A stretch of DNA of 64,000 nt, from contig CALBSE010000012.1 of the NCBI GenBank assembly GCA_937927725.1, forward strand, positions 1 through 64,000, written 5' to 3'. This document shows, piece after piece, positions 63,164 through 64,000 of the stretch (the first letter of the stretch is position 1; each line of letters starts with the position of its first letter). The position numbers were made by a program, and so were the translations under genes. Source of the stretch: an uncultured Actinomycetes bacterium. Lineage in GTDB: Bacteria; Actinomycetota; Acidimicrobiia; Acidimicrobiales; Acidimicrobilacustridaceae. The notes under the pieces were generated by a model, which saw only the letters and a list, made by a program, of their open reading frames with translations, was not told the origin of the DNA and did not search any database.

Positions 63164-63880
63164 GTGGAGTCCTGGTTGCGGGTTGGAGGTGTTCGGCTTG
63201 AGGCGTATTTCCAGCGATACCGATTGGAGGGCGACGAATCGTCATTCGTTGGCGAATTGCTCACCAAGCCCGAAGGGGACACGTCACCCCAGTCCTATTT
63301 CTCTCAACTCTCAATCGCCGATCAGTTCGAAATCCTTGAGTGGCACCTTCGTCTGAGCACGAGGATGGCCAAGCATCTCGGGGCCGAACTATCGATCAAC
63401 GTCCATAACTCGCTGGTTGAACACGAACAAGACCGCCAGCGCTTCCTCAGAATTTTAGAAATGACCCCTGTCCCGGTGACACTCGAGTTCACCGAGGACT
63501 ACCCAATGCCGATCATGGAATCTTCCAATCGGTTTTTGAGGGAACTGCGCGAACTTGGTCATCTGTCTGCCCTCGACGATTTCGGAACTGGTCATAACGG
63601 AATGACGTTGTTAACTGACTATGACTTTGATGTTGTGAAGGTTGATCGATCGCTCCTCACGAATCTCCTCACGAGTTCCGAGCGGCAACGGTCGATCAAA
63701 CTGCTCGTGCAGCTTCTCGATGTTCTCGGGAAGCGACATGTCGTCGAAGGTATTGAAAACGAAGAGGTACATCGCTATTTAGTAGATGCGGGATTTACAA
63801 CGTTCCAGGGTTTTCTTTTTCACCAACCTGAGCCAGTTGCACAACTACTGGCCGAAGCTTCTATGGGGGTTGAACGATGA
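63164..63880 (+). CDS. EAL-domain protein (cyclic di-GMP phosphodiesterase-like)
   Basis: The 238 residues are one EAL domain. The EAL signature is GELL, followed by SINVHNS, EFTEDYP, DDFGTGHNG (metal Asp pair), VVKVDRSLL and EGIEN. Most catalytic residues are kept, so activity in breaking down c-di-GMP is plausible. AAGGAG precedes the GTG start. Its stop overlaps the next gene's start (ATGA), coupling it to a GAF protein. Confidence 0.85.
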   Translation: MESWLRVGGVRLEAYFQRYRLEGDESSFVGELLTKPEGDTSPQSYFSQLSIADQFEILEWHLRLSTRMAKHLGAELSINVHNSLVEHEQDRQRFLRILEMTPVPVTLEFTEDYPMPIMESSNRFLRELRELGHLSALDDFGTGHNGMTLLTDYDFDVVKVDRSLLTNLLTSSERQRSIKLLVQLLDVLGKRHVVEGIENEEVHRYLVDAGFTTFQGFLFHQPEPVAQLLAEASMGVER

Positions 63881-64000
63881 CCTATCCAACGTCTGCTAAT
63901 GACTCCGAGAGAGTTGCCAAGCTTCACTCGCTTGGGATTCTTGATTCTTCGCCCGATCAAAATTTCGACCGCATTGTGCGTCTCTGCCAGGACATCTTCG
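63877..64000 (+). CDS. GAF-domain protein, N-terminus (cut by window end)
   Basis: The 41 visible residues begin the GAF pattern ERVAKLHSLGILDSSPDQNFDRIVRLCQDIF. Such openings often precede GGDEF or kinase domains, fitting its coupling to the EAL gene. The rest is outside the window. Confidence 0.75.
   Translation, partial: MTYPTSANDSERVAKLHSLGILDSSPDQNFDRIVRLCQDIF

Noticed and set aside
1..64000. CRISPR arrays, tRNA or rRNA genes, and insertion sequences
   Set aside because: No direct-repeat/spacer pattern, tRNA cloverleaf, rRNA core sequence or transposase motif was noticed; the only regular repeats are codon repeats of collagen and Thr-rich stalks.

Overview
The window looks like a chromosomal segment of a high-GC Gram-positive bacterium, most likely an aquatic member of the Acidimicrobiia (Ilumatobacter-like Actinomycetota). 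This is inferred from several F420/flavin LLM-class oxidoreductases, lipoproteins with serine-rich linkers, an actinobacterial GWWQAxDGKWYPP-type membrane protein, Thr/Pro-rich surface proteins, and many leaderless gene starts (a TANNNT hexamer exactly six bases before ATG or GTG). No tRNA, rRNA, transposase or CRISPR array was seen.

Layout. 1-12.6 kb: three small toxin-antitoxin-like modules (921-2005, the toxin broken by a stop codon; 4663-5366; 9436-10363) interleaved with a scattered ADP-ribose-linked gene set: a phosphatase (192-797), an ARPP-1 family protein (8398-9300) and an ADP-ribosylglycohydrolase fused to a phosphatase (11068-12534). A sigma factor lies between the last two. The three ADP-ribose-linked genes share an almost identical upstream element (GTGAAACGCAC-N14-TGTGC), which suggests one regulon. 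12.7-19.7 kb: a surface-glycoprotein locus with a Tat-exported collagen-like protein (G-P-T repeats), a 1199-residue protein carrying four glycosyltransferase domains (two GT2-like, one GT10-like, one GT25-like) and a secreted beta-propeller protein. The collagen and the propeller protein, and a third secreted protein at 57.6-58.8 kb, all end in the same C-terminal P-x-F-T-G.

19.8-35.9 kb: metabolic genes (VOC, SWEET-like transporter, LLM oxidoreductase, SnoaL-like, CoaA-like kinase with a sterol-desaturase-like protein, amidohydrolase plus SDR, alkylsulfatase, LigB-type dioxygenase, duplicated cupin) and two OmpR-type two-component systems. One of these faces a cysteine-repeat exported protein across a promoter region with two related inverted repeats. 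35.9-50.9 kb: two tandem paralogous alpha/beta-hydrolase lipoproteins with an SMP-30-like lactonase, a DEAD-box helicase, ferritin-like proteins, a second LLM oxidoreductase, a cyclase-family hydrolase, HAD and dienelactone-hydrolase-like proteins, TauE with DUF1634, patatin and PhyH. 51-64 kb: an exported Lon-like (S16) protease lipoprotein, TetR, an MDH-like/2OG-oxygenase pair, a third LLM protein, an orphan branched-chain-type binding protein with a recent 24-bp duplication, and a three-gene extracytoplasmic flavin electron-transfer operon (ferric-reductase-like membrane protein, FMN-binding protein, ApbE). It ends with an EAL protein translationally coupled to a GAF protein cut by the window edge.

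The two most promising undescribed systems are the ADP-ribose regulon with its shared promoter/operator, and the collagen/multi-glycosyltransferase locus with the C-terminal FTG tag.
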